This document shows positions 23,601 to 37,465 of a DNA stretch of 64,000 bases, one piece after another. The position numbers and the translations under genes are program-made. Origin of the DNA: Toxotes chatareus (lineage: Eukaryota > Chordata > Actinopteri > Toxotidae); the NCBI GenBank assembly GCA_016801885.1, contig CM028894.1:9679241-9743240 (forward strand), written 5' to 3'. The number at the start of each line of letters is the position of its first letter. Positions within the stretch are counted from its first letter, which is position 1. The notes under the pieces were generated by a model. That model made no database searches, had not been told where the DNA came from, and saw nothing but the letters and a program-made list of their open reading frames with translations.

Positions 23601-26075
23601 CTCCAGCACAGGTAGGCACTGGAAAAAAAGGCGCATGGAAAAGAAATATATGTGATGATTCTATCTTTTGGATATTCACTGGTAAATTAAAGCTGTTACT
23701 ACAACTGGTTTGTGATCAGGCCAGTGCTTGATGTGTGTTGGCTTCTGTCGCTCCTACTGATTCCATTCAACTTGAGTAACTCAGCCAAAGGAGCAGAAAG
23801 ACTCCTATCCTTTCATAAAGGTCAGAGCTGGTGATGACGTGCTGGTGCCTCAACAATGGCTGCAGATTCAGTTCCCTTACTGCCTCCACAAAAGCCACCA
23901 CAGAGCATAATACACATGTGGATTCATTCACCTTTGCTCGGTGGAGTCTTTTTTTTTTTTTTTTTGGTCAAATGCAAGTGAAAATGCCTTATGGTGCACT
24001 TAAAAATATTATGGCTTAAAGAAGCTACATTTCAGTGAATACTTGCTTGACTGACAAGTGCGTGAGCAAATCAAAATGATCCATGGCGGGTGTCATTTTG
24101 CCACTCCTCAGCTCTACCCAAGCTCCCTCCCCATTTGATCATCTAGATCCAATGACTGATAGGATGGTGGTAAGTGGGCAACCAAAAGTCCCAGCAGAAG
24201 CCTCTGGGTGATTTCTCATATGGTGCTTCGACGAGAAACTAGAAAGAAAAAGAGAAACTAAAGAGAAAGAAAGAAAGAAGGGAGAAAAAGAGAATTTGGA
24301 AAGTATGTAGGAGTAATGAGCATTTTAATGTATGACTCAATAAATCAACAGTCTGCAGTGAACAAGGGAGGGAGGGAAAGGGAGGTGGAGGTCCATGGAG
24401 AATCTGCTTGGACCTCAGGACGGAGGTAAAACTATCCAGCAGAACAATGGACTTCTGTGTCCCGCTCTGCTATCTCTATCTTGGTATTTTCAGCTACTTC
24501 AGCTTCCTCTGTAACTACATATAAGGTGCTTCATCCAAAAATGAAAACAGGCTCAGTCTTGCGCTCATTTCTGTTGTCTTGGTCTCTTTTTTTTCCCCCT
24601 AAACCTTGCATACTGATCACTCGCTCTCTTCAACTCCTTTCCACCTTTTTGCTGCACTTTGAATTCAACTCAACTTCTCTCTCTCTCTCACCTCTCTCCC
24701 CTCCCGCCCGCTCTCCACACGCTCATATCACATTATTCATTTCTTCCACTCATCTTTCTGAGTCCCCCCCCCTCCCCACCACCTCCATCTCTCCCACGTC
24801 TCTTGCCCCTTGTTTATTGATTCTCTAGATTAAAAATTCCTAGGGTGGAGGATTGTAACACACAAGCATCAAATTATTTTGGGGTGTGCTTATTTGCCTT
24901 TCCCTTGCATCTATTTGGCCTGTGTCTGTAGACAATTATGCCTACCCAGCCCCAGACTCAGGTGCTAATAATGAAGGACAAATAGAATCATATGTGTAAA
25001 CTTCCCCCACTGATGAAAATTTATATTAACTTTCTGCCACAGTAAACAGAGCTGCATAGCTACACCCTCCCGGGAGGATTGACAAGATGAATTTGCTCGC
25101 TCCTACCCCAGGAAGAAAGCTTGTATAGGAGAGGAGAGTGGTGGTAGTAGGAGGGGGCTCGGGGGTATCTAGCTCTATTGTGTAACCTCGCACTTATTTT
25201 TCCACTAACGAAGACAAAACACGGGTCTGTTTTGCCCATCACAGATAAAGTGTGTGTGTTTATGTCTGTGTGAGAGAGAGCGAGAGAGAGAGTTGAAGAG
25301 TGCGTACACACCAATACGTATGTGTCTGCTGAGACGCTGGGAGGCCGTGCCAGCAATAACAGAGAGCACGGCCCGGTGTTGTTCACTGCAGCCGCTAACA
25401 CTCGCTAACATCCTGCCTCCTGCTGTTATCGCCATGAATATTCTGTGCAAATACAAAGATATATCTGTTCTAGCGAGAGAGAGTGAACGTTTTCAGCTAC
25501 CTTCAAGCTGAACTTTGACACGGAGCACAAAAACTGGAATGGAATTTAAAACAAGACCGCCTTTTCATATTGGAAAAAAAAGTGTACTTTGACTATTTTT
25601 ATCAAGTTTGAAAGCTGGAGGATAAAACTGACCATGAAGTGGTATGACTATATAAATCCTTATTAGCTCTTAGTCTTACAAAAGTCATAACTGGTTCTGT
25701 TTTCAGACATTCTTCTGTCCATTGTCTCAGTGCACCTCTTCCATGCTTCATTACCTATGAAATCCAATTTGCCCCAACAATGCACCTGCTTCCCTCGCTC
25801 TCTGTCTCTGCTGGTGGCTTTAGCAAGTCTTTACTTTGACCTGTGCTGTATTGCTACGTTTAGATAAGGTGACAGCAGGCCCCATTCAGCAATGCTCTTT
25901 ATCTACTGCTGCTCTTAGGGAAGTCCTTTAGAGCCCGACAACCGAGAACCTGCACAATATACTATCACAAAGAGACGGAAAGGAAGAAAAATAGAGACAG
26001 ACAGAGAGAGAAGAGACCGGGGGAAGGTATTTGTGTGGGTGGAAGGGGAGTGTGTGTGTGTTTGTGTGAGGCGGA

Positions 26076-26078
<3 letters not shown>

Positions 26079-26118
<40 letters not shown>

Positions 26119-26139
26119 CGTGCGTGCGTGTGTGTGTGT
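26079..26139 (+). repeat. (TG)n with internal GTGC units
   Basis: 61-bp compound array: perfect TG, then four CGTG-type units, then TG again. Confidence 0.93.
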
Positions 26140-29100
26140 ATGAGGTCAAGTGTTCTCTTTGCAAAAGCAAAGCTGGCATGAGGTATGAGTGTTCAACTGT
26201 GCAGCCCCCCCACCAGCCCTGCAGCCACACAAAAAACACAAACACACATTCTCTCTGTATTACACACTCTTTCTCTCTACTGAAGCGCTTGATTTCCTCT
26301 TCAAGTGATTATGATCCCTCTCCTTTTCACAGTTCCAGGCGAGTGGAGGTCACACAGCTGGATGAATATCTGATATGAAATGCTGCATTCAGGCCAGCCA
26401 TAGTTCATTTGGAAGAGAGGCTGAGCCCAGTGGAAAAACTGGGATTGTGGGATTGGAAGAAGGCCTCAGCTGCTTAGACCTACTTTCTTATAAGTAGTAC
26501 ACTAATTATCTGAACACTTACAAACTGAGTAAGGTTAATATGCTCAAGTTATGACACTATGACACTCTAAGTATAAAAAAAATAACCATATTGCTGTAGC
26601 TGTTGAGTGAACTTAAACACAGCTTTCTCATCACTCTTGTCAGAGGATCAGACACAAAATGAAACTCTTTTTCATGGAGCTTGTGTCTGTCTTTGTTGAC
26701 AAGGCCTTATTAAGAGGCTCTCACTCCAAAAACATGGCCAGGGGCGACTAGTAATCTGACTGTGGCACCAGAGAGCGAGCAGCTGCCGCGGAAGAGTCGG
26801 TTTTGTGCAGAATGCCAAATACCAATAGACGCTGTTGAAAAGATGAACGCGCAGACGCTAATATGTGCATGTGTGCACTGTACATAAGACACATGCACAA
26901 ACAAAGACAGGCAAATAAAAGGTTGGGGGAAAGCATAGGCTCATGTCAGCTGCTGCACCCTGGGTAGGTAAACTGCATTTAAGTGCATTTACCCTTCATT
27001 AAACCACTGATAAACACACACAAAACAGGTGCCAGGCACATATACACTCAAAACCTACACAGGAACACAAAACAGTGATTAGGAAAAACAGGAAAGCTCG
27101 TGAGTGGCACTGTCATCCATCTTTCTGACACCCAAAACTGGCTAAAAAGGAGCTGATGTCATTTAGAATCCACACTGTTTGGATCTGCCTGTGCACTGAC
27201 ACAAGCAACCCAAGCCTGTATGCCTGTTTAGTGCATGTGTATGAGACCCCGTCTTGGGAGATCTGCAGTTGCAGGTCAATAGTATGAGTGTCTGTCTGTC
27301 TCATCCTGCAGAGCTGAGGTTAAGTGCTGAGTCTAAGTGTTCCCCTGTTCTGGGGTCGATGAGAGATCGCCCTGACCTTAGCTGTAAAAGACCTCCCCTC
27401 GTCCACTGCATGGCCAGCCCTTAATTTTCCCTGCAGCTTTAGTGGCATACACTTCACAAAACACGTATTTCTACATACTATAAACAGCACATTTTTAATT
27501 GTGTTCATTTTTCAGACCATTTTTAATTTGATGTCTTTTTTTCAACCTTTCTTTTATGAAATAAAAGGAGATCAATTCTTGTTTCCAGCCACTGAAGCGA
27601 GTCGGGACTTCTAGTGGCCGTTACATAGTTTTATACAAGTTTATGTGACTACTCTGTCTTGCCATTAGCCTCCAGTCTCCTCAGTGAGGTTGCGCTCCAT
27701 TTAGGGTGATAGATCTTTCAATGAATACCACACTTCCCCCAAAGATCAACTCAATGAATAGCCACTACATCTGCCTGTGGAAGGGCCATGGATCACATTC
27801 ACTCTCCCTCTCCTCTTTCATTCTCTTTGCTTTGCATGTAACACCTATCTTCTCCTCTGCTCCTCCTTTCTTCCTCACCTCGTTGTACCTTGGTGGTTGT
27901 CTTGTGAATATTCCAATTACAGCGATGTGTGTTTGACCTTTAAGTGAGCTGTAGAAGATATAGTTATCTGCCTTCCACTGTGACACCCGGTGTCTATCAA
28001 TCAGTGTTCCACACCACCACCACCACCAACACCACCCTCACCAGAACAGGATGCTAGACTGAGCTGGGTCTGGTGAAATGTGTTTGTGTGTTTGTCATTT
28101 TATATGTGTGTGTGAAACATGAGAAAGAAGTGGAGGGAGGGAGCTATCACAGGCACAGGACAGAGACTTGGGTAAGGTGGGCAAAGAAGCTTGGAGGGTC
28201 CCTGTGATAAGAATGTAAAAATGCATAAGGTTTTTGTGGGAATACATAAACCACACACACACACACGGAAGAAGAGAGAGAGATGTTAAACATTTTTTTC
28301 TTTAATCTGCAACAAGCCTGACTGAGCCTTACTTCCATAAACAAAGCCTTTTCCAACAGCATCCTATATCACGCTTCTAAGAACCAGAAAGCGTGAGCAG
28401 AGTCATACTTCTTTAGTTTCATTCTTATTCACCGCCTTTTCCAAAGGGCTAATCTACATCTTTCATTGAATCAAGAATGGAAATTCACAAGAAATGCTTC
28501 TTTTTCAATTTCATGCTGAAGTAGCTCAAGTTAGTGGATGTAATTTCTCCTAACAAGAAAATTTATCACTCTGTTGCACACTTAGTCCGGCTATGTGAGG
28601 AAAGGGCCTCCTTTCTGTAATTTTTTTTTTTCTTGGGCTTTGATAAATGTGCCAAAAGCATGATCACTCCCTTCATAGCACTCCATACAAGGACAGAACA
28701 ATTACAGTGGCTATTAAAAAAAATAAAACCTCTAGTTGAAATTTGTATGAAAGATAAATGACATATCATTTAGGACTGTGGTGAAGGCATTACTAAATTA
28801 AGCAAGAACTAAGCCAAGAGGGGGATGGGGGTTATTTTACACATTTTGTAGAAACCGCAACTTCTGAGTCCGACAATTATGTCATTGTACCGACACAAGC
28901 GGGTAGACACACTGATAGCTGACAAAAAGAATATGGAAGGAGCACAAAGAAAAAAAACAACCCCCCCCCAAAAAAAAAACCCAAGCAGTTTCCAGTGAAT
29001 TGGAGAGGGATTCTCTCCTCATACATTTCGAACTTCTGCCAACAAAGAAGTATTTCCTCGCTGTGAGAGAGTTTCTGGGAAAGACTAACGGTATAAAAAA

Positions 29101-32100
29101 CTCCAAATCCATTTGAAGTTTTGAGCAAATTATGATTATCGGGTTCACGCTGAATTGGATGATGAAGTCCAAACAGGTGAAAAGGAATGCATGAAGAATA
29201 GCATCGCTGAAATAATACCACGCATGGTCAAGCCACCTGGCTAATGTATATTTATCTTGTAAACTTCTGATAAATGCATATGCAGAAACAATCAAATCTC
29301 TGGGTTTCCATTGGAAGATTCTGCACCATGGACTCAAGCGTGAAACCAGTATCAGCTTAGTGTCTAGTCAAGCTTGAAGTGCTGCGCCTTGCCCACAAAG
29401 CATGTTCTGCATATGCTCATGGGCGTCACTTTTATCAGGGTGGAACAAGCAGCTTTCCACTGCTATCACTGATCAGTTCGTGCGAGTTAAGTCCCAGAGT
29501 GTGGGTAAATAAGCAGTGGTTAGGTCCTGATGAGGAATGGCAGGCTGTTTGAGTGGGAACATAGGCTGCAGAGAGGAGGGCCTGTCTATCTCTGCTGCAA
29601 TGGATTCCTAGTGTGACTTCCATCATTAGCCTCAGACTAGAGTACATCTTACTCTCTGCACCTGCCCGAAACAAATACTCAGCTTTTCCTCCCAAAGGAT
29701 TTCACTATATGCTAAACTGTTTCTTCTATCTGCACACATACAAAAATATAGCAAATAATATGTGTGACATTACTGTAAACTTGTCCGTGATACAGATGTC
29801 AGTCCACCTTGACAGCAAATGGAGGACCTGACCTTGACTCATACACTACAAAATCCAGCAGCTTCAGCTCTAAAGCCTGCAGTGAAGAGAGCCAAAGCCA
29901 GCGCTAAGTGACATGTCAGTCAGTTTGTCTGTTTGGAGCCTTCAATTCCCCACGGCCTGAGCTTATTTACTGCATTTGTATGAAAAGCTGTGAAGAGGAG
30001 AGGGGCTGAGAGCCCGGCTGGCTCTCTTACATATGTATACAGTGTTTGGAGGCAATGCGTAAAGAGCATCTCCCCTTGCAGCCTGGTAGCATTACAACTA
30101 CAAACAACATGGGAGAAGGATAGAGCCATTTATATATTCAAAAATGGGTCAGGGATGAAGGTAATCGGAGCAGCAGAGAGTGTTAACAAGTGCAACATAA
30201 AAAAAGATGATACCTGGAATCTGTTAGCAGAGATTCTGGGCCCGCATTAGTGAAGGAGAGCACCAGAGACATTAAAGATGCTACTACTTCTTCCTAGTCA
30301 TCTTCTTAACCAGATTTGAAGTCATTTTAATATTAGTTAGAGAAGAGAAGGGAGGGGGGGGGGATATACACAACAAACCATCAGGCATGCGTTTCAGAGT
30401 CTGATTTGTTACTATTCATGGCTAAAGCGGAGAGGAACTGTAATACTAGACATGCTTGTTAAATTCACAACACTCCAAAGCTGCCTTCTAGCAAATCCTG
30501 TCTTTTGGTTGTCAGCTTAAGACACCCCGGCATATGCATATGTAGGATTTTTAAGCTCTGTTAAATGGATAGCGGTGTCGTGGCCTATCAAATGACTATA
30601 AGCTACTTGCCTTTTTTTGGGGGGGAAGGGAACCATTTAGAGAAAGAAGCAGGCAGCAATGCGTTACCTTGCATGCATCGGAAAGCACCCCGCCACACGT
30701 GTTTTCTCCATCCTCCTGTTAACTCCACATTAGAGCCAAACAGAGCCATTTACATGTATGTATTCAGGCTGTGTGTGACAGTAAAACTCCACCCAGCCAT
30801 ATTAATGACTGGTACTCTGTTTAAGCCAACGACAAGGGAGTGGCAACAAACAATGACAGAATGCTTGTTTTCGATTGTGAGGCCACGAAAGATGATCCGC
30901 CATTCACCACCAAGGCAGTTTGCAAATAAATTATTGTGGAGGGTATTGAGCTGAGGCACTTGCTCAGTTCCTTCAGAGTGTGTGTTGGTATGAGTGTGTA
31001 CGCGTGCCTGTATATGTGTTTGTGCTTGTGTGAGTGGACTTATAGATCCAGTGCCATTTATTTCCCAGAGCTGGAGCGGGGCAGTTAGGGAGGCGTAAAA
31101 GGAAATGAGTTGTGAAGTGGCCATTGATCCTGGCCTGCGCTAGGATGGCTAGAGACTGCAGGACTATTGGCCACAGTATGTGCTACTGAATGACTGCCTC
31201 TTATTTACACTGAGGTGGTTAACCCTGGCCCAGTTCTTTTATCACTGAGCTAATGTGCTACACTGGAAAAAAAAAGGAAAAAGAAAAAGAAAAAGAAATG
31301 TGTCAGGTCAAACAAAAGGCCTGATCTACTCTGAACATCAGCTGACTTCCATTTAATGCATTAACTGTTGCCATTAAAACATATGAAAATGTTCATGTAC
31401 ATGTGGTTTCCGTGTTTCTCTATATTTGATTTCTAAGGAGCAAAAAAGCTTGTAGCAGCAAGTGACCTCTGCAGCCCTGATCTGATTCCCTGTGTACAAA
31501 CACAAGTATGCACACACACACTCATAGTATGATCTGTTTTTCTACCTGTGCTTCCCTCGACCTGTAGACCGCTCTGCCTTCACCACAGCTCCCAACTGCT
31601 TGAGCATAAAATACCCATAAGAGTTTATTTCCAGCAGATTTCACTGTCTATCTCTCTCATCCTCTCTTCTTAATTCCTTCATCACTCGCTCTCCCCCTCG
31701 CTTACTGTCCCTTTCTCCTCGTCTCTCTTTTCAAGCCTTGCAGCTTGACATTTCGCCGTGCTCTCGGGGGACTCCCACACGAAATGGAGTTACTGGGAGA
31801 GCGCCACTGTAAATTCCAGGAGGCCACATGTAATGTGTCTTAAACATAGATGGACAGTCCAGGTTTCAAGGAGCTGAAGAATGAGACAGAGGAGAAAAAA
31901 AGGGGGAAAAGGGGAGACAGAGGGAGAGGAGGAGGAAGAGGTGGTGTCTAGATAGATAATAGAATAATACTGTGTTTTGTCTGGGGAAGGGTGAGCAAAC
32001 AGTAGCTATGCTGTCATTCATACCCTATATCTTTAGTGTCATCGCAAAGGGGGAAACTACAGGCCTATATGTCACAGGCCTGTATGTACTATTCTGTAGG

Positions 32101-32580
32101 GACTGTCTGCCGATAGCCAGGCTTGAAATAAAAAAAAGGGAAGGCTTTCATTGTAAATAAGTCAGACACAAGGATTGCCAGGAAAGAGCTCTTTTCAATG
32201 AAAAGGGAAATAATTTTACAAAGACATACAGCACATGCTGCTTCCCTAATGCTTCTCCAGCCTTTACAGAAAAAAAACCTTATCTTCACACAGATGATGA
32301 TGGTTAACAAAAGGCTCCTTTATGAAATCGTTCATATTTCAGCGGAGGCCTTTCTCCTGTCCTGAGAGGTGATTGATGCATCAGGCCAGGGCCAGTGTCT
32401 TATTTACACAGTTGAGTGGGGCAATCTCAGGCCTGAAAGATAAACCTAATGAGCTTCTTTGTGTAAGGGTGCAAATGAGAGACACCATCCTCCCTCCCTC
32501 CTTCCCTTTTCCATCCAAAGGGACAGTCTGGGTGATTAGGCCTTTAAATTATGCTCAAGGGCAAAGCCCAGATTTGCATC

Positions 32581-32583
<3 letters not shown>

Positions 32584-32625
<42 letters not shown>
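32584..32625 (+). repeat. (GT)n microsatellite
   Basis: Perfect 42-bp array in intron 2, about 200 bp from the long (CA)n at 32829. Confidence 0.95.
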
Positions 32626-32626
<1 letters not shown>

Positions 32627-32827
32627 TTCTCAAACACGGTAGTGAGAAAGACAGCGAGGCAGGTGAAGGGCAGAGAGTGAAAGATGCTTTAGGCTTGTTT
32701 GTGGGAGGTGACGGTGGGTGAAGACTGTGTGTCAGTATTTTTGAGACTGCGAGTATTTATCTACACTAAACAACAAACCTGAGCTGTTATAAGAAGGAGG
32801 TGAGCTCTGTCAAATGAGCGTGCGCAT

Positions 32828-32828
<1 letters not shown>

Positions 32829-32912
<84 letters not shown>
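32829..32912 (+). repeat. (CA)42 microsatellite
   Basis: The longest perfect dinucleotide array noticed in the window (84 bp), in foxp2 intron 2. Likely length-polymorphic. Confidence 0.96.
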
Positions 32913-32914
<2 letters not shown>

Positions 32915-35900
32915 TACACACACTGTCATTTTGTCCTTTGTCTGTGGGGTAACTTTCTCCCTAATGACTTTCATTTTGGGGAAAATTTCATTTGCCCCTA
33001 AACCCTAAATATTTCCCATCACTTGCTGTCAGATTTCTCATCCCTTCTATTTCCTCCAGCTAAACAGCTAGGAAGGCAGGTTAATTGCTGTCACTCTCAA
33101 GTTGGACCACTGCCTAGCTCTCGTGTAGCGACAGGGGTAGCCTAGAAGAAAGATGGCACCTTGGCGCACTTATTGTAATTTCTGTCAAGATGTTGCAGTC
33201 ATTTAAATGGGGTTGGATAGTTTGCATTTTGCTGCATCATGTGCCTCAGAAAAAAAAAAACACTAAAATGCATACCTAACCAGTTTACCAACATGTACAC
33301 CTCTGCTAGAGTCACTTATAAACAGTGTTTTTGTGCAAGAGTAAAGAAATATTTGTCCCTCACAAACAAGGAAAGAACACATTTCACTTAAAACATTTTT
33401 TAAAAAAGCAAACAATATTTTTTTTGTTGTTTGTTAAATAACAGGCACAACAATATTTTTAATCTTTGAAGCCAACATTTTCCAACTAATTTTGAATTTA
33501 ATAAGTGAGTGATCTGTATGCGTCGTAGGCTGCAGTAACAGAAGGTTGTCCCCACAGCCATCCAAAGGTCTTTGGTTAAAACGACTGACCTGACCACAAT
33601 ACGTAAGCCGGGGCCTCCGTCTTGCTCTGAATATCAATACGCTTCCTACAGTGGTGAGCCCATTTAGAGGGGCCAGCGGTCCTGAGTATTGGCTCATCAA
33701 TCCAACTGATAACCCTGGCAGGATTAAGTCTACAGACCACTGTAATCAACTAACAGGCTCATTATGGACATTATGGTATAGATCCAAAAGATCAATCCAT
33801 GGCTCTCATGTAGGTACATAGCAGCATATAATATTAAAACACAGAACTGACTAGGGCCAATGATAAATTGATTGGTAATATATGCCCAGCACACTTTTTT
33901 TTGCTCCTTTTTTTTTTTTAAACAAGGGAGCTTTTATAGTGATCATTTTAGCATAGTAATTAGGGTTGTGCAACATTCATCATTTGCTCTGATACATATC
34001 TGCAGCTGGCAAATTGCAATCAGATACAGTGAGTATCTAATCTGTGATCTCAAATCAAATTAGGTCTATTTAGACAACCTTGGGGATGGGGTGATGAAAC
34101 CCTGACAGAAATTAGGGGCTGGAAATTCAATTGTGACACAATGGTTATTATTCAGATACATGGGATAACAGTGTGTGTGAATTTCACTTGGTAATTTGTC
34201 CGGATTATAAACAGGATTTGCGATTCAGTAACAACAGCAAGGGCATTATTTGTTTAGTTAGAGGTAAAAACTCAACTATCAATATTTTAAATTGAAAAAA
34301 ATTGCTCCTGTGTAACTTAGTCTTGATCTGTGTCCTATAAGCCTTTGGCCGAATCTAAGGCGACGAGACCTTAAGATGCTGCTTTTCTAATTATAGCTGC
34401 AGGTGGTATTTTGGAGCTGCTAGGTAATGGCACAACCCACAGGGACAGTGGAGAATTCATCAGTGCTTATTATTAATCATCCCCCCAGCAGCGTGATGAG
34501 AGACTGGAGCTTCTATACCCACCGGACCACTCAATGTCATTCCAAATATGGGTGGAAAATTAAACCCAACAGCCTTCCTTCAAAATGCACTCAGAGCAGA
34601 CATGGACTGGAAATTTTTACTGCACGCAGGCGCAAAGGAAGAAAAAAAAAAAATTTACAAGCATGGATGGACACGTGCATATATGACCACATCATATCTA
34701 CGCTTCATACACACACATGCAAGCTGTCAGTCACTTACACACACCTCCCTACATCACAATCACCTTCTTCAGATGAACACGCTAGCAAATGCTTTCGTCT
34801 TCTTCCTCGGACCACGCTCTTTCTCCAAAGGGATGCAGCGTGAACGCGTCACAGGAAGTGTGTGTGAAGTTAACAGCACAGGGCCCCTGTTTTAAAAAGC
34901 CTCCAGAGACCTGTTAGCTGGACTGCTCATTTCAATGTGTCTGTCTCTGGGTTGGGAGAAGGCTTGGGCTGGCCTCTTTACAAGGTGCACACTGTCATAC
35001 TCCCCCCCAACACACACAAACCCCACCCACCCACTACTATGGGCTCTTCACCATACGTCCATCTCAGAGACTTAACTAGACACTTTATGCTTACATCGCT
35101 TTCTCTCTGAGTGCTGTGGCCTTTTTTTTTTTTATCTTTAACTGTGCTGCGTTCATTGTTTTTAGACTTTCAGAGTTTACATTTACACACACACACACAC
35201 AGTTTTCTGTACTTATTTCAAATAGACTGATCTTAGTAATTTAGTCTCATAATTAGATCAATAAATCTATTGCTCAGATCTAGACAATTTTCAATAAAAA
35301 TGAAGGTCACAAACATTTCTCAATTGTCTCAAAGCTATTTCTCATTTATACATGTATTTTAATTTAGAATAGTTCAAATGAATTGTGTTGAAGATTACTC
35401 AAATCTAAAATTAAAAAATGCCCAAGAGATTTTTTCTTTTAACAAAGTCCTTCTACAGCCCTTTCCATAACAACGTGTACATGTTCTGTAGTGCAACAGT
35501 GTTGTTCTATGGTAAAACACTTTGACAGTATCTTTCTGTCCTGCTCTCTATCTCATCTTATTTTACCCTTTATCTGAGGAGTATCAGCGTAGATAGAAAG
35601 CAGTCCTCTATCCAACACCTTCAAATGTGAAAGACTGATGACTGAGAGAAAGAGAGAATTGACCCCAATCAGGTGTGTGTGAGTGTGTGTGTGGGAAGAG
35701 TGGCAGAGTGGTGATAAATGGGGGGGGCTGAGGCCACAGCACTATGATGCCGATGCAGCCACCAGCAGGACATACTGGTGTTGTGCTGTGGATGGAGGGT
35801 GGGTGTTGGGAGGGGATCAGGGCATGGGGGATGGAAGAGGTGGTGGTGGTGGGCCTGCAGGACATGCTTCATTTTGCTGCACTGAATACCCCCACCTCTG

Positions 35901-36580
35901 CAAACACACACACACACAGAGTTGCACACACACAGAAACACATCGGCATCTATTGTATTGCCCCGGCCACCAGCTGACCACGGGGCTTCAGCTGCTGCTG
36001 AAAATACACACAAATATATACGCTTGCATGAAAATTTCCCATCCAGCCAAAAGGACAGCACACATCATTACAAACCCGCGGCGTTGTCCCCCATCCACCC
36101 CAAAGCACAGCCCCCCGACCTCATCTCCAACTGCTCTTTTGGCGAACTGTCAAAGCCATCATTCACCGTGAAAAGACACGAGAGACACTTGACTCCTTTA
36201 CTCTGCTGGCGACTGACTTTCACAACTCCTGCCCCCCAACTACCACCCCCCCCCCCCCCCCATCCTCAACTTGCTCTGACAGAGAAGAATAGAGTCACTA
36301 TAACAAAGCATGATATTAAAGAAGGAAATGTTAAAGATATATTGAGAACAGAGCATCAGATATTTGGGATCAGCCTCCAACCGACAATTCACAAAAATCA
36401 ATACAATAAATAAACAACAAGGAGGGAAGGATATAATCAAGTCAGTCAGAGAAGAAATGATCTCAAAGTGGGGTGAAAAAAAATCTAAATGATTTTCTAG
36501 ATGAGCAGAGTGAGATGTAGAGACTGCATGCAAATTAATCTTTCAAAAGTCAAGCGGTCAAAGTGAAACGGTCTGTCGCT

Positions 36581-36653
36581 GGTGGGTCTGTGGTTAGAGC
36601 ATCCAACTAGTGCCGAATTAGGAGGCCCTCTGGTGGATACAGCCCTGCCATGA
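36581..36653 (+). repeat. Degenerate tRNA-derived SINE-like fragment
   Basis: The segment reads like a decayed tRNA head. A D-arm-like GTGGTTAGAGCATCC is followed about 35 nt later by a degraded B-box-like TGGTGGATACAGCC (intact form GGTTCGANNCC), ending in CCCTGCCATG and then a (CA)n tail. It cannot be a working tRNA because the T-arm is broken. Teleost SINEs commonly have this layout. Only the head is recognisable. Confidence 0.35.
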
Positions 36654-36656
36654 CAG

Positions 36657-36791
36657 ACACACACACACGCACACACACACACTACCAAAACAGGTCCATA
36701 CAACGATCCAACACACATTCTTTTCCTTTCTCTGTCTATCTCGCTCTCTTTCTTGTGCACGCTCACACAAACACACACACGCTCTTGAATG

Positions 36792-36826
<35 letters not shown>
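36657..36826 (+). repeat. (CA)n tracts
   Basis: Two CA-rich arrays (36657-36682 and 36799-36826) separated by CT-rich sequence, directly following the SINE-like fragment. Confidence 0.9.
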
Positions 36827-37206
36827 TATCTGTCTCACATGGTCTCACATGGCTGCAACGAGTTCTCTATAAATACAAACTGAATTGCCAGCACAAAAAA
36901 AACACAACAAAATCCACAGCCAACTAAAACTGTCACTGCAAAACACATTTTCATCACTCTGCAGGCAACAGCTTCAGGCAAAACGTGCCGACAGCACTAC
37001 AAACTAACGAGAGAATTTACCAACAACACAAACAGCCGATTATATAAACAATGTTTTTTTTTCCCATCTACTAAACAACACACACACAAAAAAAAAACAA
37101 GACTAAAAAACACAACATAATATCTCATTGTGCCACTGGCCTATGTAGAAAACCCCAGCGCTGCCTGAGAAGAGAGCAGAGCAGAGCAGAGTGGGAGAGC
37201 GAGGGG

Positions 37207-37211
<5 letters not shown>

Positions 37212-37241
<30 letters not shown>
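37212..37241 (+). repeat. (AG)n microsatellite next to the exon 2 donor
   Basis: Perfect 30-bp array; in the transcript it is (CT)n at intron positions +38 to +67 after the exon 2 donor. Confidence 0.95.
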
Positions 37242-37243
<2 letters not shown>

Positions 37244-37278
37244 GCACAGAGACGAGACGGGGGAGAAACACAACTTAC

Positions 37279-37465
37279 CTGCTGTTGTTGCAGATGCAGC
37301 AGCTCGACTGTGCTTACTTCGCTGCTCGTGTCACCAGCGCTTGATCTCCCATCTCTACTGCCAGCCTCTAATTGGCTGCTGCTTAGGGTGCTCATTCCAT
37401 TTTGACTCATTGAACTGTTGCTTATTGTCTCTGTGGCCGACTCCTGCATCATCATGATTTAAAAC
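37279..37465 (-). CDS. foxp2: foxp2 exon 2: start codon and N-terminus
   Basis: First coding exon of the forkhead-box P2 transcription factor, a nuclear repressor used in brain, lung and gut development. Read on the minus strand it starts after an acceptor (cacttctag) with a 10-nt leader, then three consecutive ATG codons (37455-37447). An in-frame TAA two codons upstream fixes the start. The 59 residues begin MMMQESATETISNSSMSQNG and end in VELLHLQQQQ, nearly identical to the N-terminus known for vertebrate FOXP2 (usual start MMQES). The first ATG at 37455 is chosen; 37452 would restore the usual two-Met start. The exon closes on CAG followed by donor GTAAGT, phase 0. The paralogues FOXP1 and FOXP4 begin differently, so the foxp2 call is firm. 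Serine/threonine-rich, no signal peptide or membrane segment. Confidence 0.97.

Larger units (their letters stand above)
18909..37278 (-). other. foxp2 intron 2
   Basis: At 18,370 bp, the largest intron whose two ends are both visible. It holds many simple repeats: T/A homopolymers at 19960-19978, 22138-22155 and 23950-23966, GT/CA arrays at 20575-20676, 26079-26139, 32584-32625 and 32829-32912, and a weak tRNA-SINE-like relic near 36581-36653. No open frame in it resembles a protein or transposon-encoded enzyme. Confidence 0.88.

Noticed and set aside
32814..33008. Open frame made of repeated His-Thr
   Set aside because: Direct translation of the (CA)42 microsatellite.
1514..37465. Assignment to foxp1 or foxp4 instead of foxp2
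   Set aside because: The MMQESATET-like start, QEFYKKQQEQLHLQLL, HPGKQAKE and HSMEDNGIKH match FOXP2 in order.
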